Assembly: GCF_001294455.1 (NCBI RefSeq)
Contig: NZ_LIKT01000012.1
Coordinates: forward strand, 1 to 64,000
DNA: 64,000 nt
Source: Phaeobacter sp. 11ANDIMAR09
GTDB taxonomy: Bacteria; Pseudomonadota; Alphaproteobacteria; Rhodobacterales; Rhodobacteraceae
Reading direction: 5' to 3'
Position 1 is the stretch's first letter. Every line of letters starts with the position of its first letter. Positions 6,967 through 16,692 of this stretch are shown piece by piece. The position numbers and the translations under genes are program-made. The notes beneath the pieces are model-generated. The model was not told where the DNA came from and did not search any database. It saw only the letters and a program-made list of their open reading frames with translations.

Positions 6967-8213
6967 GGGCGAAACAGCCCCGCCAGAGCCGGTGACAAAA
7001 ACAGATCCTTTGGGTCCAACCGGGCGCGCAGTTCATCAAACTTGCCCAGGTCAGGATAGAGCGCTTCCAGGTCCTGCCGTTTCAGGCCGTGCAGCTTGCC
7101 CCAATGCGGTCGCCCACCTGCAGCGCGAAAGATCGACTCGCAATCGCGAAAGAACCCGGCATAGTTCTGTCCGCCATGCATGTGCACCGCGACCGAGACC
7201 CGAGGCCCGCCCTGAAAAGGCGAAAGCCAGGCGCTGTCTCCGGCGGTCTGGCGTACCTCAATCGGGAACCAAACCTCTGGGTGGCGGGTCTCGACCAAGC
7301 TGTTGATCTCGCGCAGAACAGCTTCGGCGGCCTCTGGCGGCAGGTGATATTCCATCTCGTTAAAGCGCATTTCGCGGCTGGAGCTGAGCACCCGCCAGCT
7401 TTCACCCACATAATCCTCCTCTCCCTGCAGCACCATCATCAAAGCCAGAACCTGGCGCTGCAGCGCCGGGTGTACGCGGCGCAGGGCACTGGCGATCTTC
7501 ATCACCTGCAGGCCAACGGCATCCAGATCTAGGGGGGATTTACCAGGCGCGGCCTCTGTCACATCATGAGAAATCTGCACACCCTTGCCGCTGTGGGGCA
7601 GCAGGAAGAATTCATAGCAGCGGTGCTCTGTCCAGTTGTTATGCATCTGGCCCAAGAGCTGCTCAAAGCTGCGCACCCCAACCCGGCGGCGCAGGTTAAA
7701 CGCGGGCACAGTGTTCAATTCAATCTCGAGCAGGATACCCAATAGACCCAGGCTGACCTGAACACCCGGCAGATCCTCGCCCCTGATCTCGATGACATCG
7801 CCACTGCCCGTCAGCAGCTGGGCTGAGGTCATTTCTGCGGCGATACAGGGCATCTCTCGCCCGGTGCCATGGGTCGCGGTAGACATGGCCCCCGCAAGCG
7901 TCTGTACGTTGATGTCCCCAAGATTGCGAAAGGCCTGACCCTTGTTTCCCAGCGCAGCGGACAGCTCGTGCAGCCGGGCATTGGCATTGACCCGCGCCCG
8001 CCCCGGTCGACTGCTGATCACTGCCGGGCGCTCCAGTCGATCCAACCGGAGGATCTGTGAGCTCCCTGTCACCAGCGGTGTAAAAGAATGTCCGGCGCCA
8101 ACAGGTCGCAGCACACCACCGGCGCCGCGCACAAGCGATTGTAGTTGCGCCACGGTGCCTGGGTTTGCCATGGCTGCTGCTGACGTCTGACTTCCTGACC
8201 AGTTCTTCCACAT
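6963..8213 (-). CDS. D-arabinono-1,4-lactone oxidase-type FAD oxidoreductase
   Basis: This 416-residue flavoprotein belongs to the vanillyl-alcohol-oxidase superfamily. The FAD-binding PCMH domain covers about residues 10-175 (PVGAGHSFTPLV, with the His that may hold FAD covalently, and THGTG near 115). The ALO C-terminal domain ends with HWGKLH at about 370. Family members oxidise aldonolactones or related polyols and pass electrons to oxygen or a dehydrogenase acceptor. The operon with the PLP enzyme suggests one pathway for a hydroxylated amino acid or sugar derivative, but the substrate is unknown. Confidence 0.85.
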   Translation of the reverse strand: MWKNWSGSQTSAAAMANPGTVAQLQSLVRGAGGVLRPVGAGHSFTPLVTGSSQILRLDRLERPAVISSRPGRARVNANARLHELSAALGNKGQAFRNLGDINVQTLAGAMSTATHGTGREMPCIAAEMTSAQLLTGSGDVIEIRGEDLPGVQVSLGLLGILLEIELNTVPAFNLRRRVGVRSFEQLLGQMHNNWTEHRCYEFFLLPHSGKGVQISHDVTEAAPGKSPLDLDAVGLQVMKIASALRRVHPALQRQVLALMMVLQGEEDYVGESWRVLSSSREMRFNEMEYHLPPEAAEAVLREINSLVETRHPEVWFPIEVRQTAGDSAWLSPFQGGPRVSVAVHMHGGQNYAGFFRDCESIFRAAGGRPHWGKLHGLKRQDLEALYPDLGKFDELRARLDPKDLFLSPALAGLFRP

Positions 8214-8364
8214 ACCCTATGCCCTCCGCTGTTGCAGGCAATCTAGACGCAGACCCCCAGGGGCAAACAATACTAACCCCGCGTAAGGCTCCGCACCTTG
8301 GGGGAGACTTGACTCTAGCAATGCGCCAGTCACGATTGGGTCGCCAGGAAGACAAGGAAAACGA

Positions 8365-8676
8365 ATGCTGGAACTCAGACCAAACTGCGAGCTCTGTGAC
8401 CGAGACCTGCCACCGCAGTCTGCCGACGCCCGTATCTGCAGCTATGAATGCACCTATTGCGCCGATTGTGTGGAGCAGCTTTGCAATGTCTGCCCGACCT
8501 GTGGCGGCGGCTTTGCGCCGCGCCCGATCCGGCCGCAACAGGCCTATCGAGCGGAGCTAAAGCTGGGTCTGGGTAATCACCCTGCGGGCAGCCAACGCCA
8601 TCACTCCAGATTCACCTCCGAAGACATCGCCGCCCATGTGGAGCGGATCAAGCATATCCCACCCGAGCAGCGTTAG
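8365..8676 (+). CDS. DUF1272 cysteine-rich protein
   Basis: The 103-residue protein starts with the DUF1272 signature: LRPNCELCDRDLP, then CSYECTYCADC and CPTCGGG, giving several CxxC pairs that probably bind zinc. Function is unknown for the family. The C-terminal 40 residues are charged and lack pattern. It stands alone on the plus strand between the flavoprotein gene and the convergent AllA-like gene, whose stop codon is only 4 bp away. Confidence 0.88.
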   Translation: MLELRPNCELCDRDLPPQSADARICSYECTYCADCVEQLCNVCPTCGGGFAPRPIRPQQAYRAELKLGLGNHPAGSQRHHSRFTSEDIAAHVERIKHIPPEQR

Positions 8677-8680
8677 CGCT

Positions 8681-9349
8681 TCAGAGATCCTTGATCTTGG
8701 CGGCATCCAAGGGGCAGGACAGGTAGACACCAAACTCCTGACCAATGTCCGCACTGACGCGGGCATGTACGGCTCCCTGACGGTCGAGAAAACGCTGGTT
8801 GTCTTCCACCGGGAAGATGCCTTCGTGCCAGATGTTGGGGTGAATATAGAATCCCCTGGAACCATCACACCAAAAGGCCACCACCTTTTCCGGGCTCAGA
8901 TTGTCACCGGGTAGGGCCAGCGGCACGATAAAGGGTTTGTTATCCAGCGGAAAGAACAGCTGCCCCCCGTCGGGGTGGTAATTCATATGCCAGAGCAGCA
9001 CCTGATCGCGCGGTGCCGTTTGGGCCTCGGTCTGGGCCTGCTGCGGATCTGCGGACCAGCCCAGCACATAGTTACCATTGACGGCTTCGTTCTCGCCATA
9101 AAGCACATCGCCACGCCAGTCGCATTTAAACGTGCCCTCGACCCAGCCGCCCTCATCCCCGGTGCCCTCATCAATCGGGCGCCAGCCCTGCTGCGGCCAG
9201 CGACTGATTTCGATCTCAAAACCCTCAGCGCTGTCCACCAGCTGCCCATAGCCTTTGACGCGGGCCTCGGTCGCCCGGATCAGCGGCACCTCATGCCAGG
9301 GCAGCGAGGGTTTGGAACTGGCTTCAAAGATGTACTCGGGATTGTTCAT
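8681..9349 (-). CDS. Ureidoglycolate lyase (AllA)-like cupin protein
   Basis: From the ATG at 9349, which has AGGA 9 bp upstream, the product is 222 residues. An in-frame TTG at 9382 is the only longer start. The central WHMNYHPDGGQLFFPL and the later CDGSRGFYIHPNIWHEG are typical of the AllA fold, where His and acidic residues bind the metal. AllA releases glyoxylate and urea from ureidoglycolate. No other allantoin genes are nearby, so a related lyase activity is possible. Confidence 0.78.
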   Translation of the reverse strand: MNNPEYIFEASSKPSLPWHEVPLIRATEARVKGYGQLVDSAEGFEIEISRWPQQGWRPIDEGTGDEGGWVEGTFKCDWRGDVLYGENEAVNGNYVLGWSADPQQAQTEAQTAPRDQVLLWHMNYHPDGGQLFFPLDNKPFIVPLALPGDNLSPEKVVAFWCDGSRGFYIHPNIWHEGIFPVEDNQRFLDRQGAVHARVSADIGQEFGVYLSCPLDAAKIKDL

Positions 9350-9499
9350 GTGCGGGAGTCCTGTGGCATCTGTTTGGGGCAATCAAACAGTCCAGCAGAC
9401 GCAAGCGCAAGCTCATCTGCGACAGCTTCGTTTAGCTGCTACGGAAAAGAGGCAGAGACCTATCACAGCCCCTGCCTCTTTTCACTTTTGCTTGCGTGA

Positions 9500-11950
9500 T
9501 CAGACCTTCACACGCTCTGATTTGGGATCATACATCGGCTTCAGGGAGGCCTCAGCACGCACCCGCGTGCCCATGACCTCAATCTCATAAGCAGAGGCCA
9601 GCACATCCGCCGCTTTCTCGCCTTCGCAGGGCACATAGCCCATGCCGATGGCCGCCCCCAGCGTGTGACCGTAGTTGCCCGAGCTGATATAACCGACGAT
9701 CTCACCATCACGGATCAGCGGCTCGTTGTGATAGAGCAACGGCTCGGGATCGGTGAGCTTGAACTGCATCATCCGCATTTTCGGCCCGCTTTCCTTGCGC
9801 GCCAGCACAGCATCGCGACCGATGAAATCAGGCTTGTCGGTCTTGACCGCGAAGCCAAGCCCAGCGTCGATCACATGGTCCTCGCAGGTGATGTCATGGC
9901 CAAAGTGTCGGAAACCCTTCTCGATCCGGCAGCTGTCCATCATATGCATACCGCAGAGCTTTAGCCCCATGTCCTGCCCCGCCTCATGCAGGGTCTCAAA
10001 GGCATGACCGGCCATATCCGCACCGACATAGATCTCCCAGCCGAGTTCCCCCACGTAGGTCACCCGGTGAACCCGTGCCAGCCCCATGCCCAGCTCAATC
10101 TCCTGGGCGGTTCCAAAGGGGTTCACCGCGTTGGAAAAGTCATTGGGCGAGACCTTCTCCAGCAGTTTGCGCGCATTGGGGCCCATGACGGCCAGCACGC
10201 CTTCGCCTGCGGTCACATCGGTGATCACGACGTTGAAATCACCCTTGTTGCGCATCATCCAGGTCTGGTCCGCCAGACGGGTTATCGCCGGCGTCACCAC
10301 CAGATAGGCGGTCTCAGTCAGGCGAGTGACGGTCACATCCGCCTCGATGCCGCCGCGCGGGTTCAGGAACTGGGTATAGACGATCTTACCCACCGGCACG
10401 GAGAGGTTGGCGCCGCAAACATAGTTGAGGAAACTTTCAGCATCTGGCCCTTCGACCCGCAGCTTACCGAAGGACGACATATCATACATGCCGACGTTTT
10501 CACGTACGGCGCGGTGCTCAGCTGCCGAGTTTTCAAACCAGTTCTGGCGTTTCCAGCTGTATTTGTATTCCCGCTCCTGGCCTTCATTGGCAAACCAGTT
10601 GGCGCGTTCCCAGCCACCGAGCTCGCCCATCACCGCGCCCTGTTCCAGCAGGTGGTGGTGGAAGGGCGTGCGGCGCACACCGCGGGCGGTGGCCTTTTGA
10701 CGATAGGGGAAGTGATCGGCATAAAGCAGCCCCAGCGTCTCTTTGGAGCGCTCAAACAGGTAGTGTTTGTTGCCCTGGAAAGGCTGCATGCGGCTGATGT
10801 CCACATCGCCGAGATCAAAGGGCTTCTGTCCTTCGTCCATCCATTGCGCCAGCGCCATGCCGGCGCCACCCGCCGACTGAATGCCAATAGAGTTGAACCC
10901 GGCGGCCACCCAGAAATTATCCATCTCGGGCGCCAGACCCAGGTGATAGGCGTCATCCGGGGTAAAACTCTCGGGCCCGTTAAAGAAGGTATGGATGCCC
11001 GCCTCGGCCAGCATCGGCATTCGGTTGCAGGCGTTTTCCAGAATGGGCTCGAAGTGATCGAAATCTTCCGGCAGCTGGTCAAACTCAAAACTGTCAGGAA
11101 TGCCCTTCATCGCCCAGGGCTTAGCATTGGGTTCAAATGCGCCCAGCAGCATCTTGCCTGCGTCTTCTTTGTAGTAGGCGCATTCATCCGGCACCCGCAG
11201 CACCGGCATCTGCGTCAGGCCCTCGATCGCCTCGGTCACAATGTAGAAATGCTCACAGGCATGCAGCGGCACGTTGACGCCCGCCATACGGCCGACCTCG
11301 TGGCCCCACATACCGGCGCAGTTCACCACCATATCGGCCGCAATATGGCCCTGAGCCGCACCATCGTCGCTGACCCAATCAACTCCCGTCACCCGGCGGC
11401 CATCCTTTGACAGACCTGTGACCTTGATCCGCTCCTTGACCAGCGCCCCGCGCTGACGTGCGCCCTTGGCCAAAGCCAGTGCGATATTGGCCGGATCGCC
11501 CTGCCCATCCTTGGGCAACCAGACGCCGCCGGTGACATCGCCGATGTTCAGATGCTCATAGCGCGCTTTGACCTCTTCGGGAGAGATCTCTTCGACATCC
11601 ACCCCAAAGGCCCGTGCCATGCTTGCCTGGCGAAAGATCTCTTCGCGGCGCTCTTCGGACAGGGCCACAGTGATCGAACCACAGCGTTTAAAGCCCGTAG
11701 CAACACCGGTTTCCGCTTCCAGCGCACCGTATAGCTCCTGGCTGTATTTTGCCAGCTTGGTCATATTGGCAGTGGCGCGCAGTTGCGCGATCAGACCCGC
11801 AGCATGCCAAGTGGTGCCAGAGGTGAGCTGCTTGCGCTCCAGCAGGACCACATCCTTCCAGCCCAGCTTGGTCAGATGATAGGCAACCGAGCAGCCAATA
11901 ACGCCGCCACCGATGATGACCACACGGGCCTGTGTAGGAAGTTCGCTCAT
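9500..11950 (-). CDS. Dimethylglycine/sarcosine dehydrogenase-type FAD-GcvT fusion (copy 1)
   Basis: From the ATG at 11950 (GGAG 7 bp upstream) the protein is 816 residues. An upstream in-frame start at 11992 lacks support. The N-terminal DAO domain opens with the Rossmann motif VIIGGGVIGCSVAYHL. TTWHAAGL has the His that carries covalent FAD in mitochondrial DMGDH. The C-terminal half is a GcvT-type tetrahydrofolate-binding domain (YVGELGWEIYV, RIEKGFRHFGHD) plus GCV_T_C. The enzyme N-demethylates DMG or sarcosine and passes the C1 unit to folate. Specificity between the two is not visible. Confidence 0.88.
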   Translation of the reverse strand: MSELPTQARVVIIGGGVIGCSVAYHLTKLGWKDVVLLERKQLTSGTTWHAAGLIAQLRATANMTKLAKYSQELYGALEAETGVATGFKRCGSITVALSEERREEIFRQASMARAFGVDVEEISPEEVKARYEHLNIGDVTGGVWLPKDGQGDPANIALALAKGARQRGALVKERIKVTGLSKDGRRVTGVDWVSDDGAAQGHIAADMVVNCAGMWGHEVGRMAGVNVPLHACEHFYIVTEAIEGLTQMPVLRVPDECAYYKEDAGKMLLGAFEPNAKPWAMKGIPDSFEFDQLPEDFDHFEPILENACNRMPMLAEAGIHTFFNGPESFTPDDAYHLGLAPEMDNFWVAAGFNSIGIQSAGGAGMALAQWMDEGQKPFDLGDVDISRMQPFQGNKHYLFERSKETLGLLYADHFPYRQKATARGVRRTPFHHHLLEQGAVMGELGGWERANWFANEGQEREYKYSWKRQNWFENSAAEHRAVRENVGMYDMSSFGKLRVEGPDAESFLNYVCGANLSVPVGKIVYTQFLNPRGGIEADVTVTRLTETAYLVVTPAITRLADQTWMMRNKGDFNVVITDVTAGEGVLAVMGPNARKLLEKVSPNDFSNAVNPFGTAQEIELGMGLARVHRVTYVGELGWEIYVGADMAGHAFETLHEAGQDMGLKLCGMHMMDSCRIEKGFRHFGHDITCEDHVIDAGLGFAVKTDKPDFIGRDAVLARKESGPKMRMMQFKLTDPEPLLYHNEPLIRDGEIVGYISSGNYGHTLGAAIGMGYVPCEGEKAADVLASAYEIEVMGTRVRAEASLKPMYDPKSERVKV

Positions 11951-12036
11951 GTCAGCACTCCAAAAGAACCTGAGTTTTGCCCTGATTATCACGGTCAGGC
12001 GTCACAAAATGTGTCAAAAACGTCAGAGACCTTTGG

Positions 12037-13047
12037 CTATTCACCGGCTTTCAAGAAATCTGTCGGCATGTCCTCGCCCAGACGGCGGCGTTTGCGCAGG
12101 GCAAAAGGCGTGATTCCAAAGACCGATTTATAGAGGGTCGAAAACCCGTTCTGAAAGCCACAGGCGAGGCCGATCTCGCGCACGCTCATGGTGGTGTTCA
12201 AGAGCAGATTATTGGCCTTGTTGAGCCGCATTTCGCGGTAGAACCCATTTGGCGTGGTGGCCAGGAAGGTCTTGAACTTGCGCTCTAGTGAGCGCGTGGA
12301 AATCCCCAGATCCGCAACAATATCGCCAATTGGCATCGGCTCTTCGATATTGGCCTGCATCAGCCGGATCGCATGGTCCAGATCCCGGTCACCTGTGATC
12401 GTGGGCTTGGCCCCGGCAAAGGGCTGAAGCGAGGAATAGTCCCGCACCTGTTCATGCAGCATGATATTGGCGACCGTCATCTGTGCCGCAGCCGAAGTCA
12501 ACCGACCAATCAAGGCCAGCACAATATCGATGGTAGAGCCCATGCCGGCGCAGGTTATAACGGGTCCGTCTTCACTGGCCAGGGCATGGCTTGCCTCAAA
12601 CAGCACCTGGCGCTCCCGCAGCAGGGCGGCATTTTCCCAATGGGTTGCGCCAGCAGTGCCCTGATCCTTGAGATAGCGCGCGGCCGCCTCGGCCAGCAGA
12701 TAGACCCGCGCGCCCCGGTTGGTATAGGTTTTGATCACCCGCCCCATAGAGAGCTCTGGGTGATCCGGATCGGAATTTCCCAGAGCAAAAGCAAAATCCG
12801 CTTCCGGGCGGTCGACAAAGGGCTCTGTATTGACCAAGAGCCCCGCTCGGCAGGACATCTGCCCGCCCTTTGCGGATCGGATGCAGATCCGAAAGGGCGG
12901 TTGGGCAAGCACCCGATTGGCGATCCGCAGGGTTTCCACCACGGCGGACATTTCCGTCAGCACAAAGCCTTCGGACACCAGAACATCCACCGTCCAGACA
13001 GGAGGTGACGAAACGTCCAGCCCAGCAGAGGTCTTTTCACCGCCCAT
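12037..13047 (-). CDS. GlxA/GbdR-type AraC-family regulator
   Basis: The 336-residue protein has a DJ-1/PfpI-like N-terminal domain (residues 18-190) in which the nucleophile elbow reads ITCAGMGSTIDIV. An AraC double helix-turn-helix follows at about 225-320 (ISTRSLERKFKTFL, VREIGLACGFQNGFSTLYKSVFG). GbdR of this family activates glycine betaine, dimethylglycine and carnitine catabolism in Pseudomonas. Its location between the two DMGDH paralogues supports the same job here. It lies 86 bp upstream of DMGDH copy 1 on the same strand. Confidence 0.88.
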   Translation of the reverse strand: MGGEKTSAGLDVSSPPVWTVDVLVSEGFVLTEMSAVVETLRIANRVLAQPPFRICIRSAKGGQMSCRAGLLVNTEPFVDRPEADFAFALGNSDPDHPELSMGRVIKTYTNRGARVYLLAEAAARYLKDQGTAGATHWENAALLRERQVLFEASHALASEDGPVITCAGMGSTIDIVLALIGRLTSAAAQMTVANIMLHEQVRDYSSLQPFAGAKPTITGDRDLDHAIRLMQANIEEPMPIGDIVADLGISTRSLERKFKTFLATTPNGFYREMRLNKANNLLLNTTMSVREIGLACGFQNGFSTLYKSVFGITPFALRKRRRLGEDMPTDFLKAGE

Positions 13048-13228
13048 AGCACGCTTCCCCGCTTAGCTGGACCGGGATCAGCCCCACTGCCCCCCCTAAA
13101 AGGGAAGCAGGACAACCGGAGTTTTCTTTTTGCATCTGCGGGCCATGTCGGCCCGTGAGGAGAACAGGCTGCAAACTGATTGTTACCATTTCTCTCTCCT
13201 CACAGGTCTGAACCACCGCCTGCCTCGA

Positions 13229-15676
13229 CTAGGCGCGCAGGCGCTCATTGGCGGGATCCCACAGGGGCTGGTCTTCTTGTACCAGGGCACGACATTTCTC
13301 GCCGTAGATTTCGACCTCAACTTCCGTCCCCGGCACCGCCAGGTCGCTGCGCAGGGTGCCCAGCGCGATGGAGGCATCAACCCGATAGCCATAATCGCCA
13401 GAGGTGGTTTCGCCAACGATCTCGCCATCTTTCCAAATGCAGGACATATAGGGCGCATCCGCATCACCGGCCTCGACGATCAGGGTCACAAAGGTCTTCT
13501 TTGGCCCCTGCTGTTTTTCGCTCAGGATCGCGGCCTTGCCGGGAAAATCCTGTGGCTTGTCGAGTTTGATGAACCGGCCAAGACCGCCTTCGAGCATGGT
13601 GAAATCGGTCGAAAGGTCACCCTTCCAGGTGCGATAGCCCTTTTCAATCCGCAAAGAGTTCAGCGCATACATGCCAAAGGGTTTCGCGCCACCGGCCAGC
13701 AGAGCGGCGTAGATTTCAGCCTGATGCGCGTTGGCACAATGCACTTCCCAGCCCAGTTCACCGGCATAGGAAACCCGCGCCAGGAAGGCGGGCTTGCCCG
13801 CAACCGTGGCTTCCTGATGGGTCAGCCAGCCCAAGCTCAGATCGGCATCCGAAATGCTCGCGAACAGCTCTCGAGATTTTGGACCGGTCACGATCATGGT
13901 GGCAAATTCGGTGGTGTGATCAGTCAGGCTGAGCCCAGCGGGCAGTGCCTTTTTCAGCACCTCAAAGTCATGCCACTGGGCCGAACCCGCGGTGATCATG
14001 GTGAAATGATCTTCGCCGTGACGCACACAGGACATCTCGGTCAGGATGCGGCCACGTGTGTCGGAGAAATAGACCAGGTTCATCCGGCCTACCTTAGGCA
14101 AACCACCGGTGACCATCCCGCGCAGGAACTCAGCCGCGCCCTCGCCACTCAGGTTGAAACGCGAGAAACCGGGCAGATCGAGCACACCAACACTGTCCCG
14201 TACCGCTTCGCATTCTTCCTTGATGCGGCTCTGCCATGGGCCGGAGCGGCTCCAGGTATGGGTGGCTTCTTCAGATGTGTCATCACCAGGTTGCGCAAAC
14301 CAGTTGGCGCGTTCCCAACCGTTATAGGCGCCCATTTGGCCGCCCAGCGCTTTGATTTGAGCATGCACCTGGCTGACTTTTTTGTCGCGCGCGGCCGGCC
14401 ATTCGTGATGTGGGAAATGCATGGCATACTCGTTGCCATAAACCTCCATACCCTTCTGGTCGCAATAATCCTGGTCTGTGTAATCGGTATAGCGGCGCGG
14501 ATCGACCGACCACATGTCCCATTCGGTCTGACCATCGACGATCCATTCCGCCAGCACCTTGCCGGCGCCGCCCCCCTGGGCAATACCAAAGGTAAAGACG
14601 CAGGCCTCAAAGGCATTGTCGACGCCGGGCATCGGACCAATCAGCGGCAGACCATCGGGGGCATAGGGGATCGGACCATTGATAACGCTGGAGACGCCAG
14701 ATGTCGCCATCAGCGGCACCCGCTCCATCGCATCGGTGACGATATCCTCGATCCGGTCCAGATCATCCTGCCACAGCTGGAAAGAGAAATCCTCCGGCAT
14801 CTGGTCGTCCTCGGTCATCCAGTGGCCACGGCAATTGGGCTCATAGGGGCCAAGGTTATATCCGTTCTTTTCCTGGCGCAGATAGTAGGACACATCCACA
14901 TCACGGATCAGCGGCAGTTTCTTACCGGTCTCTTTGACATGGGCCTCAATCTCACCGATCTGCTCGGTCAGCAGATATTGGTGCGACATCACCATCATCG
15001 GAACGGTGCGCCCGCCATAGGGTTTGAACATCTCGCCAACACGCTGGGCATAATAGCCCGCGGCATTGACCACGTAGTCACATTCGATATCGCCCTTCTC
15101 GGTATGCACGACCCAGGTCTTGTCTTCTTTCTGGGTCACCCCTGTGGCCGGGGTAAAGCGCAGGATCTTGGCCCCCATGTCGCGCGCGCCCTTGGCCAAT
15201 GCCTGGGTCACCTGCGCCGGGTCAATGTCCCCGTCAGTCGGATCCCAGAGCACCCCTTCCAGATCGTGTGTTTCTAGGAAAGGATAATGCGCCTTGGCCT
15301 GCTCTGGCGTCCAGATCTCCATCTCGATGCCCTGATAACGGCCCATGGAACAGGCGCGCTCAAATTCCTGCATCCGCTCCTTGCTATGCGCCAGACGGAT
15401 CGAACCCGTCTGGTGATAGTTCATCGGATAGTCCACCTCTTCACCCAGACGGGCATAGAGCTCGGTCGAATAGCGCTGCATATTCATGATCGACCAGGAG
15501 GTGGAAAAGGTCGGCACATTGCCCGCCGCATGCCAGGTGGACCCGGCGGTCAGCTCGTTCTTCTCCAGAAGCACACAATCGGTCCAGCCCTTCTTGGCCA
15601 GATGATAGAGGCTAGAGGCGCCAATCACGCCGCCGCCGATGATGACCACACGGGCCTTGGTTGGAAAATCAGACAT
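13229..15676 (-). CDS. Dimethylglycine/sarcosine dehydrogenase-type FAD-GcvT fusion (copy 2)
   Basis: This 815-residue paralogue of the 9500-11950 protein has the same order of domains: Rossmann VIIGGGVIGASSLYHL, FAD-linking STWHAAGN, a DAO/FAO middle region to about residue 430, then GcvT and GCV_T_C (YAGELGWEVHC, RIEKGYRTWKGD). The two copies differ widely outside the motifs, so they probably have different substrates in the DMG-to-glycine chain rather than being a recent duplication. It is the distal gene of the XRE-cupin/LysE/GFA operon, 15 bp after the GFA gene, and probably under the tandem operator at 17291-17354. Confidence 0.88.
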   Translation of the reverse strand: MSDFPTKARVVIIGGGVIGASSLYHLAKKGWTDCVLLEKNELTAGSTWHAAGNVPTFSTSWSIMNMQRYSTELYARLGEEVDYPMNYHQTGSIRLAHSKERMQEFERACSMGRYQGIEMEIWTPEQAKAHYPFLETHDLEGVLWDPTDGDIDPAQVTQALAKGARDMGAKILRFTPATGVTQKEDKTWVVHTEKGDIECDYVVNAAGYYAQRVGEMFKPYGGRTVPMMVMSHQYLLTEQIGEIEAHVKETGKKLPLIRDVDVSYYLRQEKNGYNLGPYEPNCRGHWMTEDDQMPEDFSFQLWQDDLDRIEDIVTDAMERVPLMATSGVSSVINGPIPYAPDGLPLIGPMPGVDNAFEACVFTFGIAQGGGAGKVLAEWIVDGQTEWDMWSVDPRRYTDYTDQDYCDQKGMEVYGNEYAMHFPHHEWPAARDKKVSQVHAQIKALGGQMGAYNGWERANWFAQPGDDTSEEATHTWSRSGPWQSRIKEECEAVRDSVGVLDLPGFSRFNLSGEGAAEFLRGMVTGGLPKVGRMNLVYFSDTRGRILTEMSCVRHGEDHFTMITAGSAQWHDFEVLKKALPAGLSLTDHTTEFATMIVTGPKSRELFASISDADLSLGWLTHQEATVAGKPAFLARVSYAGELGWEVHCANAHQAEIYAALLAGGAKPFGMYALNSLRIEKGYRTWKGDLSTDFTMLEGGLGRFIKLDKPQDFPGKAAILSEKQQGPKKTFVTLIVEAGDADAPYMSCIWKDGEIVGETTSGDYGYRVDASIALGTLRSDLAVPGTEVEVEIYGEKCRALVQEDQPLWDPANERLRA

Positions 15677-15691
15677 GTTTGCTCCCTAGTC

Positions 15692-16063
15692 TTAGTCTTT
15701 TTGCAAAACGCCATCGGCGATCTCGTAGAAATCGCCTTTGTCGCGCACAAAAATATGTTTCTCGATGCTCAGCCCCGTGGGCGCTTCCACAGCGCCAAGG
15801 GCAAAGCTGGTGGTGTCCTCGTCATGGGCCTTCCAGAACAGGTAGGAGCCGCAGCGCGCACAAAAGCCGCGTTTGGCTGTGTCACTGGCCTCATACCAGC
15901 TGACCGGCCCAGTGATTGTCAGATCCGTGTCTTTGACGTAGGCCGAGGACCAGATGCCCCCCGATTGCTTGCGACATTGACCGCAATGGCACATCGAAGC
16001 CCCCTGCGGCGCGGCAGCGGTTTGAAATTGGATATTCCCACACAGACAGCTGCCTTTGATCAT
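15692..16063 (-). CDS. GFA-family (glutathione-dependent formaldehyde-activating-like) protein
   Basis: From the ATG at 16063 (GGAGG 7 bp upstream) the protein has 123 residues. A longer frame to 16270 only shadows the LysE gene. The zinc-binding cysteines of the GFA/CENP-V fold are all visible: GSCLCGNI, MCHCGQCRKQSG and FCARCGSYLFW. Members react with S-hydroxymethyl-glutathione or bind thiols. Placement directly before a demethylating DMG dehydrogenase suggests handling of released formaldehyde. It overlaps LysE by 4 bp (ATGA), so translation is coupled. Confidence 0.86.
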   Translation of the reverse strand: MIKGSCLCGNIQFQTAAAPQGASMCHCGQCRKQSGGIWSSAYVKDTDLTITGPVSWYEASDTAKRGFCARCGSYLFWKAHDEDTTSFALGAVEAPTGLSIEKHIFVRDKGDFYEIADGVLQKD

Positions 16064-16689
16064 TCCACGCCCTCCAATTGCGGACCACTGCTGACGCCCA
16101 GCAGAACTCCATAGACAATGAAACACAGCGCCATCACGCGGCGAATCCAGGTATTGAACACCGCCGCTAGCGCCGCCCGCCCCATCAACACGCCGAGGAG
16201 GGTAAAGCCGGTGTAGCTGAGCGTAGTGATCACCAAGGCGGTCGGCATGATCACCCCCATCTGGCTCCAAATCGGCACATCGGGCTGCACAAATTGCGAA
16301 AAAGCAGCAAGGTATCCCGCCACGCTCTTGGGGTTGATCGTGGCCACCGCCAGAGCATGAAAATAGACATGGCGGGCCGGACGCTCAGCAGCAGGCGCGG
16401 GTCGCGTGGCATTGAGCCAGCCCCGCACTCCGAGATAGATCAGAAACCCGGCTCCGATCAGCTTGGCAATGAAGAACCCTGTCGGAGAGGCCGCAATCAG
16501 CGCCGTTACCCCCAGGGCCGACAGCAGCAAAAACAGACTCGCCTGTGTCAGAATCGCCAGAACCCCAAGCATCGCCTTGGCGAAGCCCAGAGACATCCCA
16601 TTGGAGATACAATTCACCGCATTCGGCCCCGGCGTGGTCACAATAACCACCCAGAACAGCACGAATATGGTCCAGGCTTCAAAAGACAT
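16060..16689 (-). CDS. LysE/RhtB family exporter
   Basis: This 209-residue inner-membrane protein has six predicted helices, including residues 5-25, 40-65 and 70-90. The LysE signature TPGPNAVNCISNGMSLG follows the first helix. Family members export amino acids or related small zwitterions. Here it sits between an XRE-cupin regulator (3-bp gap) and a GFA protein (4-bp overlap) in an operon ending with a DMG dehydrogenase. Export of a methylated glycine or an amino acid made from it is plausible but inferred. Confidence 0.88.
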   Translation of the reverse strand: MSFEAWTIFVLFWVVIVTTPGPNAVNCISNGMSLGFAKAMLGVLAILTQASLFLLLSALGVTALIAASPTGFFIAKLIGAGFLIYLGVRGWLNATRPAPAAERPARHVYFHALAVATINPKSVAGYLAAFSQFVQPDVPIWSQMGVIMPTALVITTLSYTGFTLLGVLMGRAALAAVFNTWIRRVMALCFIVYGVLLGVSSGPQLEGVE

Positions 16690-16692
16690 GGT

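Noticed and set aside
13139-13155. Hairpin CGGGCC/GGCCCG upstream of DMG dehydrogenase copy 2 end
   Set aside because: It has no T-run on either strand and an A-rich sequence on the wrong side, so I do not call a terminator.
13130-15277. 715-residue plus-strand open frame opposite the second DMG dehydrogenase
   Set aside because: It mirrors the real gene on the minus strand, which has full domain structure. The plus-strand product has no domain and a histidine- and glycine-rich composition typical of antisense frames in GC-rich DNA.
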